This document shows, one piece after another, positions 29,665 through 38,352 of a stretch of 64,000 nucleotides of DNA. Position numbers and translations under genes: made by a program. Every line of letters starts with the position of its first letter. Position 1 is the first letter of the stretch. This stretch comes from JANXQG01 sp963824275 (lineage in GTDB: Bacteria; Planctomycetota; Planctomycetia; Pirellulales; Thermoguttaceae): the NCBI GenBank assembly GCA_963824275.1, contig CAWGOT010000003.1:1674001-1738000 (forward strand). The letters are read 5' to 3'. The notes beneath the pieces were generated by a model, which was given only the letters and a program-made list of their open reading frames with translations, made no database searches and had not been told where the DNA came from.

Positions 29665-30635
29665 TTCAGTGCCTGCAGGACAGAACGCGCGACCGCTCGC
29701 CCCAAGGCGGGCGGCACGCTGTTGCCGATCTGCCGTGCGATATGCGTAGGCAGTCCGGCGAACGTCCACCAGTCGGGGATGCTGTGCAGCCGTGCCGCTT
29801 CTCGCAACGAGATCACCCGATGCTGCTCGGGGTGAATGTACCGACCTTTCGAGGCATTCTGAAGCGCTGTCCGCAGCGTGTTGCAGGGCGAGTCCCAATC
29901 CATCCTGCCCCAGGCGTCCGTCACTTCGCATGAGACTTGCCACCACGACGGCGGGGCCAGACGGGGGGCTCTTCTCATCACGTCTCGCTTGTCGCCGCCC
30001 GGCGGAATGACACGCATCCGCGCGAGAGCGACCTTAGAGGGTTTCGGCGAATAGTGGTGGTTCTTGCCGTCGGGTTCCGCCGGCAATCCTTCCCATGCCT
30101 GTCGAACGGTACGTACCGTCCGTCGCTGCGGCGGCAGAATAAACGTGCCCTCACAATATGCCACCGTGAAAGACCGCCGACGAAGTTGAGGAACACCGTG
30201 GTCGAAAGCGTCGAGGACGAACGCCGCAACTTCGTAATCGAGACCTTTCAGCCGCCGCCGAAGACGCTCCCATTCGTCCGATTCCAGGAAGGCAGCGACG
30301 TTTTCTATGACCACGACCTTCGGTCGCATTGACTTGGCCCATCGCGCGACCTCAAGACACAGTGAATTTCTCGGGTCGTCGCCCCGACGGGCCCCCAGAG
30401 TAGAAAAGCCTTGGCATGGAGGCCCGGAAATCAGAATATCGCAACGGCCGCTGGGTTGTAGCCGCGAAACGTCGCCTACCTCTATCTGCGGGCCGACGTT
30501 ACGGCCGTAAGTCTCGGCAGCCACAAGGTCGATTTCGATAGCACGGATTATCCTGCAGCCGGACGCGCGGAAACAATGGCTGAATAATCCGGCCCCGGCG
30601 AATAAGTCCACAACTGTCGGCCGACTATCGAGCAT
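29661..30635 (-). CDS. DNA (cytosine-5) methyltransferase
   Basis: 324 residues with the ordered C5 motifs: I DLFAGAGLFS (10-19), IV GPPCQGFSTLG with catalytic Cys74, VI VVVIENVAAF, VIII VPQLRRRSF, and X RQIGNSVPPALGRAVARSV. The target-recognition region between VIII and X is short, so specificity cannot be read. ATG at 30635 was chosen because GGAGAGGG lies 6-8 bp upstream; an in-frame ATG at 30653 is also possible. It is transcribed toward the GHKL-nuclease gene, ending with a 4-bp overlap. Its promoter (30788-30816) is followed by a palindrome at the predicted start site. Confidence 0.93.
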   Translation of the reverse strand: MLDSRPTVVDLFAGAGLFSHCFRASGCRIIRAIEIDLVAAETYGRNVGPQIEVGDVSRLQPSGRCDILISGPPCQGFSTLGARRGDDPRNSLCLEVARWAKSMRPKVVVIENVAAFLESDEWERLRRRLKGLDYEVAAFVLDAFDHGVPQLRRRSFTVAYCEGTFILPPQRRTVRTVRQAWEGLPAEPDGKNHHYSPKPSKVALARMRVIPPGGDKRDVMRRAPRLAPPSWWQVSCEVTDAWGRMDWDSPCNTLRTALQNASKGRYIHPEQHRVISLREAARLHSIPDWWTFAGLPTHIARQIGNSVPPALGRAVARSVLQALN

Positions 30636-30774
30636 GTCCCGCCCTCTCCTCATGCTTGCAGCAAAACAGTATCGACCGCCGATAGCCCTGCACGTGCGAC
30701 AATTCGTGTTTTTCCGGTTGTACCGACTGCACAAAATGAAATGCGCGGTGGGGAAAAGCCGATTTTGGGAGATA

Positions 30775-30816
30775 TATACACCAGTATAGTATAGCTTGGT
30801 GCATCCGACGAATCAA
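30775..30816 (-). promoter_or_regulatory. Promoter and operator-like palindrome of the C5 methyltransferase
   Basis: On the minus strand, TTGATT (30816-30811), a 17-bp spacer and TATACT (30793-30788) form a good promoter. TATAC-ACCA-GTATA (30775-30788), a perfect palindrome, overlaps the -10 end and the expected transcription start. The leader to the ATG at 30635 is about 145 nt. The remainder of the 375-bp gap to 31010 holds nothing recognisable. Confidence 0.5.
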
Positions 30817-31010
30817 CCCCCTTCGCAAATAAATACGGCATCAGCGGAAATCGGGGAATTCCGGGGACGGGGGAGCTCCGGAGACGCATGACTCAACTCG
30901 CGCGAACGAATTGCGAAAGTACAGGAGAGGAGCGAAACACGCGGCGCGAAATAAGGGAACGCGGAGCCGGGCAGGGACCGGATTCAATTGCGGCGCGACG
31001 GGAATGAAAG

Positions 31011-31880
31011 ATGGATAAGATGCAAAGACTCTCGTACGGCCAATCGGATGCCGTCGCTTTTATGAGCCGGCACTTCGTCGCGCTAATCTGCACAGTGGAG
31101 GCGAAAAACCGCGACGGGAGCGTCGTTCGGGGCGATGAAGTCTACTCGGGATTTCTTATGATCCTTGCCGACCGGTTGTATTGGGTGACGGCGGGCCATT
31201 GCCTGAAAGGGCTCGACAAGAGGATTCGCAGGCGCGAAGCAACTGTCGTGCGCTGCAGCTTGATGGATTGTTTCGGCTGGGAGGCACGGCACCTGGAGCC
31301 CATTCCGTTCGCATACGAGTTGGATCGCGGGGTTTATCTCGATGACGGCAAACTGGGGATGGATTTCGCACTGGTCCCGCTCGATGGGAACACGTGCGAT
31401 CTTCTTGCAGCGAATAAAGTGAAGGCGATCGGGCGCAGAACTGGATTCGTCAGGAGAAAATGGAATTCGACTTCTACCGCATGCTCGGTATTCCGAGGGA
31501 CTGCGCGCTGCGCGCCGCAGTCAGGTGGCGACGAAGGAATCCAAATGCGGACTGTCTTGATCGCTGTCGATCGCCTCGAACCGAGCGCGGTGTCGAACGC
31601 TTCTTCGGCTGACTGGTTCATCGGCCGAATAAACCCGGAGGTCACCATCGAGACGATCGAAGGAATGAGCGGCGGTCCCATTTATGGGTTTCGTCGAACG
31701 CCAGCGGGCCAGTTGGTCTATCATGTCGTCGCATTGCAGAGTCGCTGGCGGCCCGAATCCCGAATTATCTTTGGCTGTAACGTACGACTTTTCGCGGAAG
31801 AGTCGCTTCGCATGCTTGTCGGCCGGCAGAGGGACCATGGCGACGACGGCGGAACCAAGGCGTCGGCCGGCGGCTGTTAG
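31011..31880 (+). CDS. Trypsin-like (S1 family) serine protease, cytoplasmic
   Basis: 289 residues with a complete catalytic triad in the right order: His63 in YWVTAGHCL, Asp118 in LGMDFALVPL, and Ser220 in EGMSGGPIYGF. No signal peptide or membrane helix is present, so it acts inside the cell. Residues ~145-175 (positions ~31440-31520) look out of frame; the alternative frame gives IRQEKMEFDFYRMLGIPRD, so two compensating indels are likely. Trypsin-like proteases next to GHKL ATPases and nucleases are known from bacterial conflict systems. It is transcribed divergently from the C5 methyltransferase. Confidence 0.75.
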   Translation: MDKMQRLSYGQSDAVAFMSRHFVALICTVEAKNRDGSVVRGDEVYSGFLMILADRLYWVTAGHCLKGLDKRIRRREATVVRCSLMDCFGWEARHLEPIPFAYELDRGVYLDDGKLGMDFALVPLDGNTCDLLAANKVKAIGRRTGFVRRKWNSTSTACSVFRGTARCAPQSGGDEGIQMRTVLIAVDRLEPSAVSNASSADWFIGRINPEVTIETIEGMSGGPIYGFRRTPAGQLVYHVVALQSRWRPESRIIFGCNVRLFAEESLRMLVGRQRDHGDDGGTKASAGGC

Positions 31881-32136
31881 CGGGCGAGAAAAAGGCCCGC
31901 ACGCGCGGATTGCGGCCGGCGTAATCTCGTTTCATTGGAATTATCCCGCCGCCAGCGGCCGAAGAAGGCCGGGTGCCCGTCGGTCCACCCGCGATTCCGC
32001 CGTCTTAGCCCACCAGTCATCAACCCACCGACGCGGGGTCCTTTACAGTTTGCGGAGATAATTCCCTGCGGCCTATTGACAGAGTGCTATAGTTATGGAT
32101 AAGTGCAGTCAATGTGTGATTGCCAAAGTCCCCGCA

Positions 32137-32223
32137 CGCGATCGGCCAGCAGCCCAGGGCCACTTCGGAGACCTTCAAACCGGTATTAGCGAGGGGGCGG
32201 CAGAGCATGGTGGAAGCAGGGGT
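32137..32223 (-). pseudogene. Right copy of the direct repeat: 5' fragment of the aldo/keto reductase gene
   Basis: From ATG 32208 on the minus strand it encodes MLCRPLANTGLKVSEVALG and five more matching residues, then diverges. The nucleotide match to 19699-19785 extends through 15 bp upstream of the ATG. It begins 46 bp after the stop codon of the ABC exporter gene. The segment between the protease stop (31880) and this repeat holds no gene. Confidence 0.8.
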
Positions 32224-32254
32224 GTACCGAAAGCAGCCGGATCTTAGAAGCCCT

Positions 32255-34263
32255 TCACGCGATCCGCCGCACGTCGTCGAACTGGATCTGGTGCAGCCGT
32301 CGATAGAGCCCGCAGCGGTTGATCATCTCCTGGTGCGTGCCCACGTCGACGATCTTGCCGGCCTGCATGGCCACGATGCGGTGGGCCAGCGAGAGGATCG
32401 CCATGCGATGCGTGATGATGACCGTCGTCCGCCCCCGCGTGAACTCCTCCAGCACCTCCTGGATCGCCTGCTCGCTCTCCAGGTCGATCTGGCTGGTCGC
32501 CTCGTCGAGGATCAGGATCGCCGGGTCGCGGAGGATCGCACGGGCCAGGGCGATCCGCTGCCGCTGGCCGCCGGAGAGCCGGCCGCCCAGCGTGCCGACC
32601 ACCGTCTCGTAGCCGTCGGTCAACTCGGACTCGATGAAATGGTGGGCGTGGGCCCTCTGGGCCGCTTCGATCACCTCGTCGCGGCCGGCGCGGGGACGGC
32701 CGTAGCGGATGTTGTTGAAGACCGTGTCGTCGAACAACAGCGGCTCCTGCGTCACCAGGCCGATCTGCCCGCGAAGCTCGCGCAGCCGCAGGTCGCCTAG
32801 CGGCACGCTGTCCAGACAGATCTTGCCCTCGACCGGATCGGCAAAGCGCGGGATCAGATTGGCCAGCGTCGACTTGCCGCAGCCGTTAGGGCCGACGATC
32901 GCCACCGTCTCGCCGAAGGGAATCCGCAGCGTCACGCCGTCCAGAACCCGCGTGCCGGGCTGGTACTCGAACGACACGCCTTCGAAACGAAAGCTCGCGG
33001 CGATGCCGCGGGCAGGCCACCGGGTTCTTCGGGCTGCGGATGGCCGGCTCGCGGTCGAGGCAGGCAAAGACCCGGTCGCTGGCCGCCACGCCGCATTGCA
33101 GCCGGCTGAAGATGTCCGAGAACTTCCGCACCGGATCGGCCGTGCCGAAGAGGCAGCCGTAGAACAGCAAGAGCGAACTGAGGTCCAACGGCCGCGAGGC
33201 CAGCGGGATGCCGAAGCAGGTGGGTCTGGCCCTTCAAGACCAGCCACGTCCCGGCCAACAGCGCCAGGCAGACGGTGAGGATGCCCATGAATTCGGTAAT
33301 GGGGTGCGAGAGGGAATCGTAGCGGGCGATCTTCATCGCCTTACGGTAATATTCCTTGCTGCGGAGGTGGAACCGCCGCCGCTCGTAGGGCTCGCCGGTG
33401 AATGCCTTGACGATCTTGATGCCGCGGAAGGTCTCTTCCAGGACGTTGAAGATCTGCACCATCTGCTCCATCGCCCGGCGATTGGCCCGCTTGAGCATCT
33501 TGCTCAGCCAGCGGATGGCCAGCACGGCGGCTGGGGCGACGATCAGCGAGAGCAGCAGCAGCCGCCAACAGACCAGGGCTGCGCCCACCAGGCAGGCGAT
33601 CATCTTCAGCGGCTCGAGGATCAGTTTTCCGAAAACCGTCTCCAGGCCGTTGCCGATGTTGGCCGTGTCATGCGTGAAGCGGCTCATCAGGTCCGACGAG
33701 CCTTCGTCGTTGAAAGTGGCCAGGTCCAACCGCAAGGTGCGGCGATAGAAGAGCTTGCGCAGGTCGAACGTGGCGAGGTTCGAGAGCCGGGCCACGAGCA
33801 CGTTGTTGGCGATCACCAGGACGCCCTTCAGAACGGTGCCGATCAGCGTCACGACCATCACCAGGATCAGTGTTTGGAAGGCATCGTTGGGCAGGTAGCG
33901 ATCGAGATAGGGCTTGGCCCGCACGTAGGAATCGTGGACCAGCGTTTCGTCGTCGAGGCGGGTTTGCAGGTGATGGAGCCTTGCTTCGAGCTTCGGCTGT
34001 TCGTCCCGCGGCGCGGCGGCGAGCCGGGTTTGAGTCTCCTGGATCTCAAGGCCCAGGTCGCTGACGGCCTTGCTGCTGCGATCGATTTCATCGGCGACCC
34101 AGTTCTGGATCGACTTGCCCTCCAGGACGATCTTGGCGAACGGATAGACGGCCCCGATGTTGCCGCCCCAGAGCACTGCCACGCCCACCGCGCTGAGGAT
34201 CGCCCCCAGGAGGGTGAAGCGATAGCGACAGGCCATTTGAAGCACGCGGCGGAAGTTTTTCAT
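32255..34263 (-). CDS. MsbA-like ABC exporter, fused permease and ATPase (frameshifts)
   Basis: About 670 residues once joined. The permease half has the expected helices (FTLLGAILSAVGVAVLWGG, TLILVMVVTLIGTVLKG, MIACLVGAALVCWRLLLL) and an unusual long coiled-coil insert between helices 1 and 2 (EIQETQTRLAAAPRDEQ...). The ATPase half has Walker A VGPNGCGKSTL, signature RLSGGQRQRIALARA and Walker B AILILDEATSQID. Such exporters flip lipids or export drugs. Frame changes lie near 33015 and 33230. ATG at 34263 was preferred to an upstream in-frame ATG at 34329 because of the usual N-terminus. The gene ends 46 bp before the aldo/keto reductase fragment. Confidence 0.87.
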
Positions 34264-34322
34264 GGGCGGGTGGAGTACATAAGGGCCTGGCCCGGCTTTT
34301 TCATGGCGAAGTGGACCACACC

Positions 34323-34381
34323 AACCCAAAGCGCAAGCGATGACAACTCCTTACGCAGTAATCGCTTGCGCTTCGGGTTTG
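34323..34381. repeat. Palindromic repeat, family A, intergenic
   Basis: AACCCAAAGCGCAAGCGATG and CATCGCTTGCGCTTCGGGTT-type arms (the second with one change) around a short loop, in the divergent gap between the ABC exporter and the next gene. The rest of this 327-bp gap shows no gene. Confidence 0.75.
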
Positions 34382-34590
34382 TGTGGGTGCCTTAAATAGC
34401 CCGGGCCAATCTAGGAATCACAAGTCGCTTATTATCAAAATCCGCCGCCTATGCCAATAGCGACTCGCCCGTTATAAGAACTGACCATCAGTGGAGGCGT
34501 GCGACTGAGTAGGCATCTTCGGTCCTCCCGGATCAAGCGCGGGGCAATTATCCGATTCCAACCGCTATCCGTATATGCAACAATGGCGGC

Positions 34591-35834
34591 ATGGAAGATT
34601 GGGAAGTGATTATCATTGGAGGGGGTGCGGCCGGTCTGATGGCCGCCAGCCGAGCGGCCCAGCGGGGGCGGCGAACGCTGCTCTTGGAGAAGAAAAAACG
34701 CCCCGGCGCGAAAATCCTGATGTCCGGCGGGTCGCGCTGTAATCTCACCCACGCCCTGAACGTTCGAGGCTTCGTCGAGGCCTTTGGCGACCAAGGGCCG
34801 TTTCTCCATTCCGCCTTGGCCGCCCTGGGACCCGAGCAACTCGTCGATCTGATCGAAGCCGAGGGCGTTGCCACCAAGGTCGAGCTCGGCGGAAAGATCT
34901 TCCCCGCCAGCGATCGGGCCGACGACGTTCTGCAAGCCTTGTTGGCACGGCTCCGCCAAAGTGGCTGCACCCTGGCGGCCGACGAGCCCGTCGAGACGAT
35001 CACGCCCTACTCGGCCGGGCTGAGGATTGTGACTGCCAAGCGGACCTTGAGGGCGGAGGCCGTGATTCTCGCGACGGGAGGGCAATCGTATCCCAGCAGC
35101 GGCTCGACGGGCGATGGCTACCGCTGGGCGGCAGAACTCGGGCACACGATCGTTCCACCGCGGCCTGCCCTGGTGCCGATTACTTCGCATGCCCCGTGGG
35201 TCGTGGGGCTGCAAGGCATTACGCTGCCGGATGTCTGCGTGCGGGTGATCGACCCCGGCGACGGCACGGCGCGGCCAGCCTGCCTGGCCCAGCGGCGCGG
35301 CTCGTTGTTGTTTGCCCACTTCGGAGTGACGGGGCCGGCAGCGCTGGACGTGAGCCGCGCGGTCAACGGCCACGCGCAGCCGCGGCGTCTGGTGCTGCGA
35401 TGCGATCTGCTGCCCGATCGCAACATTGAATCCTTGGAGGCCCAGATCCGGGAGGCATGCCACGACGCTGGCCGCCGTTTGGCCGCGGGTATCATCGCCC
35501 GCTACGTGCCGCAGCGCCTAGCGGTAACGGTTGCTGCCCAGGCCGACATCGGCGCCGAGTTGCGCGGGCCGAGGTCTCGCGCCACCAGCGGCAGCGGCTG
35601 GTGACCAGGCTCAAGCAGTTCAATATCCCGGTCAGCGGCACCTTGGGGTTCAACCGGGCGGAAGTCACCGCGGGCGGGGTCGCTTTGGGAGAGGTCGATG
35701 CGCACACGATGGAAAGCCGGCTCGTGCCCGGGCTCTTCCTGGCCGGCGAGATTCTCGACATCGACGGCCCGATCGGCGGCTACAACTTTCAGGCCGCCTT
35801 CAGCACCGGATGGCTGGCGGGAGAGAGCGTGTAA
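34591..35834 (+). CDS. HI0933/BaiN-like FAD-dependent flavoprotein (one frameshift)
   Basis: About 414 residues with a dinucleotide-binding start (IIIGGGAAGLMAASRAAQRG), the family motif KILMSGGSRCNLTHA, EAVILATGGQSYPSSGSTG, RGSLLFAHFGVTGPAALDVSR, and the C-terminal LFLAGEILDIDGPIGGYNFQ. Members are NAD(P)/FAD oxidoreductases of mostly unknown substrate; BaiN acts on bile acids in gut bacteria. A single frame change near 35570 is required. The last nine codons (GWLAGESV and stop) are echoed by a second copy at 35980-36006 beyond a palindromic element. Confidence 0.88.
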
Positions 35835-36006
35835 CCGTAGGGTGCGTGGAGCGAACCCGAGCGGGAAGATGATGCGTTGCGCACGGAAGTCAACACGTCG
35901 GAAACGTCTGCCCCAGGGAAAACCGGTTCGCGTAACGCACCATTTCATGGGGGTTCCGTGCTCCACGCACCCTACGGCTGGATGGCTGGCGGGGGAGAAC
36001 GCGTGA
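35808..36006. repeat. Inverted-repeat element flanked by duplicated gene ends
   Basis: Perfect 18-bp terminal arms (CCGTAGGGTGCGTGGAGC at 35835-35852 and its inverse at 35960-35977) enclose about 107 bp that contain a second, imperfect inverted pair. On either side are related 27-bp segments (35808-35834 and 35980-36006; about 22 of 27 identical), each encoding GWLAGE plus two residues and a stop. The element has no coding capacity. Confidence 0.75.
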
Positions 36007-36621
36007 CTATCTCCTTCTCCCCACGTGCCTCACGAGCACGATCAGCGCTACGATCAGGACCGCCACGAGCAGCGTAGTCCCGCCGATCCAATGCCCGACG
36101 ATCCGCCAACTCGCTCCGGCCCAGTAGCCGATCAAGACCGAGCCGGCCGCCCACAGCACTCCGCCCAGGACGTTGAACAACAGAAAGTGGAAATAGTCAA
36201 GCCGCACGGCCCCGGCGAAGAACGGCACCAGGATGCGGAAGAAGGCCGAGAAGCGGGCGAGAAAGACCGTCTTGCCGCCGTGGCGTTGAAAGAAGTCCTC
36301 GATCCGCTGCCAGTGCTCTTCGCGCAATCCCAGCCGGCGGCCATGGCGCAAGAACCACGATTTCTGCAAGAGCCGGCCCAGTTCATAGCCGATGCTGTCG
36401 CCGAGGATCGCAGCCAAGGCCACCAAGGGGATGAGCAGCTTCAGGTCCAATACGCCGCAGGAGGCCAGGAAGCCGCCCAGGAAGACCAGCGTTTCGCCCG
36501 GCATCAAGAACCCGAGGAACGCGGCCGACTCCAGCGAGACCACCAAGAAAATCGCCAAGTAGGCCCACTGCCCGATCCCGCTGACCCACGCAACGAGTTG
36601 ATCGATCACTTCAGTACTCAT
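36007..36621 (-). CDS. DedA/SNARE-associated family membrane protein
   Basis: 204 residues. Motifs of the DedA family are present: LGFLMPGETLVFLGGFLA, GDSIGYELGRLLQ, and FLARFSAFFRILVPFFAGAVRL followed by NVLGGVLWA. Four to five membrane helices are predicted. DedA proteins are proton-dependent lipid (undecaprenyl phosphate or phosphatidylethanolamine) transporters in the inner membrane. ATG at 36621 was preferred to the preceding GTG at 36624; the sequence GGAG lies 4 bp upstream. Both start codon and Shine-Dalgarno are inside a 24-bp inverted repeat. Confidence 0.93.
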   Translation of the reverse strand: MSTEVIDQLVAWVSGIGQWAYLAIFLVVSLESAAFLGFLMPGETLVFLGGFLASCGVLDLKLLIPLVALAAILGDSIGYELGRLLQKSWFLRHGRRLGLREEHWQRIEDFFQRHGGKTVFLARFSAFFRILVPFFAGAVRLDYFHFLLFNVLGGVLWAAGSVLIGYWAGASWRIVGHWIGGTTLLVAVLIVALIVLVRHVGRRR

Positions 36622-36670
36622 CACGCTCCGCCGTGATGTTCGTTTTCATCACGGCGGAGCGTGATGAGTA
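36615..36670. repeat. Perfect 24-bp inverted repeat over the dedA start
   Basis: Arms 36615-36638 and 36647-36670 (core CATCACGCTCCGCCGTGATG) are exactly complementary with an 8-nt loop. It separates the upstream permease stop from dedA and includes the dedA start codon. Confidence 0.9.
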
Positions 36671-36684
36671 CGGGCGACGCGCCC

Positions 36685-38352
36685 TTATTCATACCGCAAG
36701 GCTTCGATGGGGTCGAGTCGCGAGGCCTTCCAGGCGGGATAAAAACCGAAGACGATGCCCACCGCGGCCGATACGACGACGGCAACGGTAATCATCAGGA
36801 GCGAGGGCTTGGTCGGCCAATGCTCGACGTTGCGGACTATGATCGAAGCCACCCGCCCGAAGAAAATGCCGATCGCGCCGCCGACCAGGCAGAGCACGAC
36901 GGCCTCCACGAGGAACTGGCGGAGGATGTGGTGGCTGCGGGCGCCGACCGCCATCCGCAGGCCGATCTCCCGCGTCCGCTCCGTCACCGAGACGAGCATG
37001 ATGTTCATGATCCCCACGCCGCCCACGACCAGCGAGATGGCAGCCACGATCAATAACAGGATCCGCATCAAGACCAAGGTCTGGCTCATGGTTCGTGTAA
37101 TCTCGGTCATGTCACGGATGTTGAAGTCGTCGTGGCTGTCGTCGTCTTCGCTCGGCGTGCGAATGTGGTGCCGCTCGCGGAGAAGGTCCTTGCATTCGCG
37201 GATGCACTCCTGGATCGATTCCGGATCGCCCGCCACAGCCTTCACGAGAAGATTGTCGACGGTCACCATGCGGATCGATTGCGGGGTGTCGGCCACTTCG
37301 GTGTCGGAGACCGAAGGATAGAGCGCCGTGGAGTTCGGATAGAGGTTGCTGAGGCTGTTGACCGCGGTGCTGGGGGCCTGGCTTTCCGTCGCGTTCGCAT
37401 TCGGCACGGCGTTGTTCAACGTGGCGTTGACGCGGAACTTGATCGTCGTCCAGGGGGCCACGACAATGTCGTCCTGATCCTGACCCATCATGTTGGCGCC
37501 CTTGGAAGACAAGACGCCGATGACGCGAAAAGCGATGTTGGAAAGGCGCAGGTCCTTGCCGATGGGCGACTCGCCCCCGAAAACCTCCCGCCTGATCGTG
37601 GTCCCGACCAGGCAGACCTTGTTGGCGTTCAGCACGTCGCGGTCGGAAAAGACGTCGCCCTCCTCCAAGTCGGTCCAGTCGCGGACGTTGAGGTAATTGG
37701 GCGAGGTGCCGACGATCGTCTGGGGCTTCCAGTTGATGCGGCCGTAGACGAGCTGGCCGCCGCATCTTACCAGCGGGGCGACGCCGTTTTCGGCGATGGC
37801 CGGGCACTTGGCCAACTGGTCGCCGTCCACCGGCGTGAGCGTGGGGCGGCTGCCGGCGCCGTAACTGACTCCGGCGCTGAGCGCCGCGCCGGGCAAGATG
37901 ACGAGGTTGTTGGCGCCCATGCTGGCAATCGTCTTCTGCACGGCAGCCGTCGAGCCGTCGCCGATTTCCGTCATGGCGATCACGGCCGCCACGCCGATGA
38001 TCACGCCCAGGGCCGTCAGCGCCGAGCGCATTTTGTTTCGCCGCAAGGCCCCCAGGGCGGTCCGCCAGGTGGGCGGGATCAACGACGGAAAGCTGCCCGA
38101 CTTCAGGTGCGAAAGATCGCCGTACAGCGATTTGGCCGCCGGGGCCGCTTGCACGACGGGCTGTTCTGAGGTTGCCCCCGCCAGCCGCGCCTCAGCCACG
38201 GCCACCGCCACCGCCGCGCCGCCAGCCGCCGCCACATGTCCTTTTCGTGCGCCGGTTCCGTTTCCGCTGGATCCACTTCCACTGCCGTCCCCGCTGGCAT
38301 TGCCCGATCCGTTGCCGCCGGGATGCTCGTCGATCAGAATGGCCGAGGGCAA
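36685..38352 (-). CDS. MacB-type ABC transporter permease
   Basis: 555 residues. A low-complexity Gly/Ser/Asn N-terminal segment leads into the FtsX/MacB permease: TALGALRRNKMRSALTALGVIIGVAAVIAM, a large periplasmic domain, then three helices (ILLLIVAAISLVVGGVGIMNIMLVSV, VVLCLVGGAIGIFFG, TVAVVVSAAVGIVFGFYPAW) ending RLDPIEALRYE. The start is unclear: the frame opens upstream into the preceding ATPase gene, and one indel would make a single ATPase-permease chain as in E. coli MacB. A TTG at 38352 is the nearest start-like codon. It exports peptides, toxins or lipoproteins in known relatives. Confidence 0.85.
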   Translation of the reverse strand: MPSAILIDEHPGGNGSGNASGDGSGSGSSGNGTGARKGHVAAAGGAAVAVAVAEARLAGATSEQPVVQAAPAAKSLYGDLSHLKSGSFPSLIPPTWRTALGALRRNKMRSALTALGVIIGVAAVIAMTEIGDGSTAAVQKTIASMGANNLVILPGAALSAGVSYGAGSRPTLTPVDGDQLAKCPAIAENGVAPLVRCGGQLVYGRINWKPQTIVGTSPNYLNVRDWTDLEEGDVFSDRDVLNANKVCLVGTTIRREVFGGESPIGKDLRLSNIAFRVIGVLSSKGANMMGQDQDDIVVAPWTTIKFRVNATLNNAVPNANATESQAPSTAVNSLSNLYPNSTALYPSVSDTEVADTPQSIRMVTVDNLLVKAVAGDPESIQECIRECKDLLRERHHIRTPSEDDDSHDDFNIRDMTEITRTMSQTLVLMRILLLIVAAISLVVGGVGIMNIMLVSVTERTREIGLRMAVGARSHHILRQFLVEAVVLCLVGGAIGIFFGRVASIIVRNVEHWPTKPSLLMITVAVVVSAAVGIVFGFYPAWKASRLDPIEALRYE

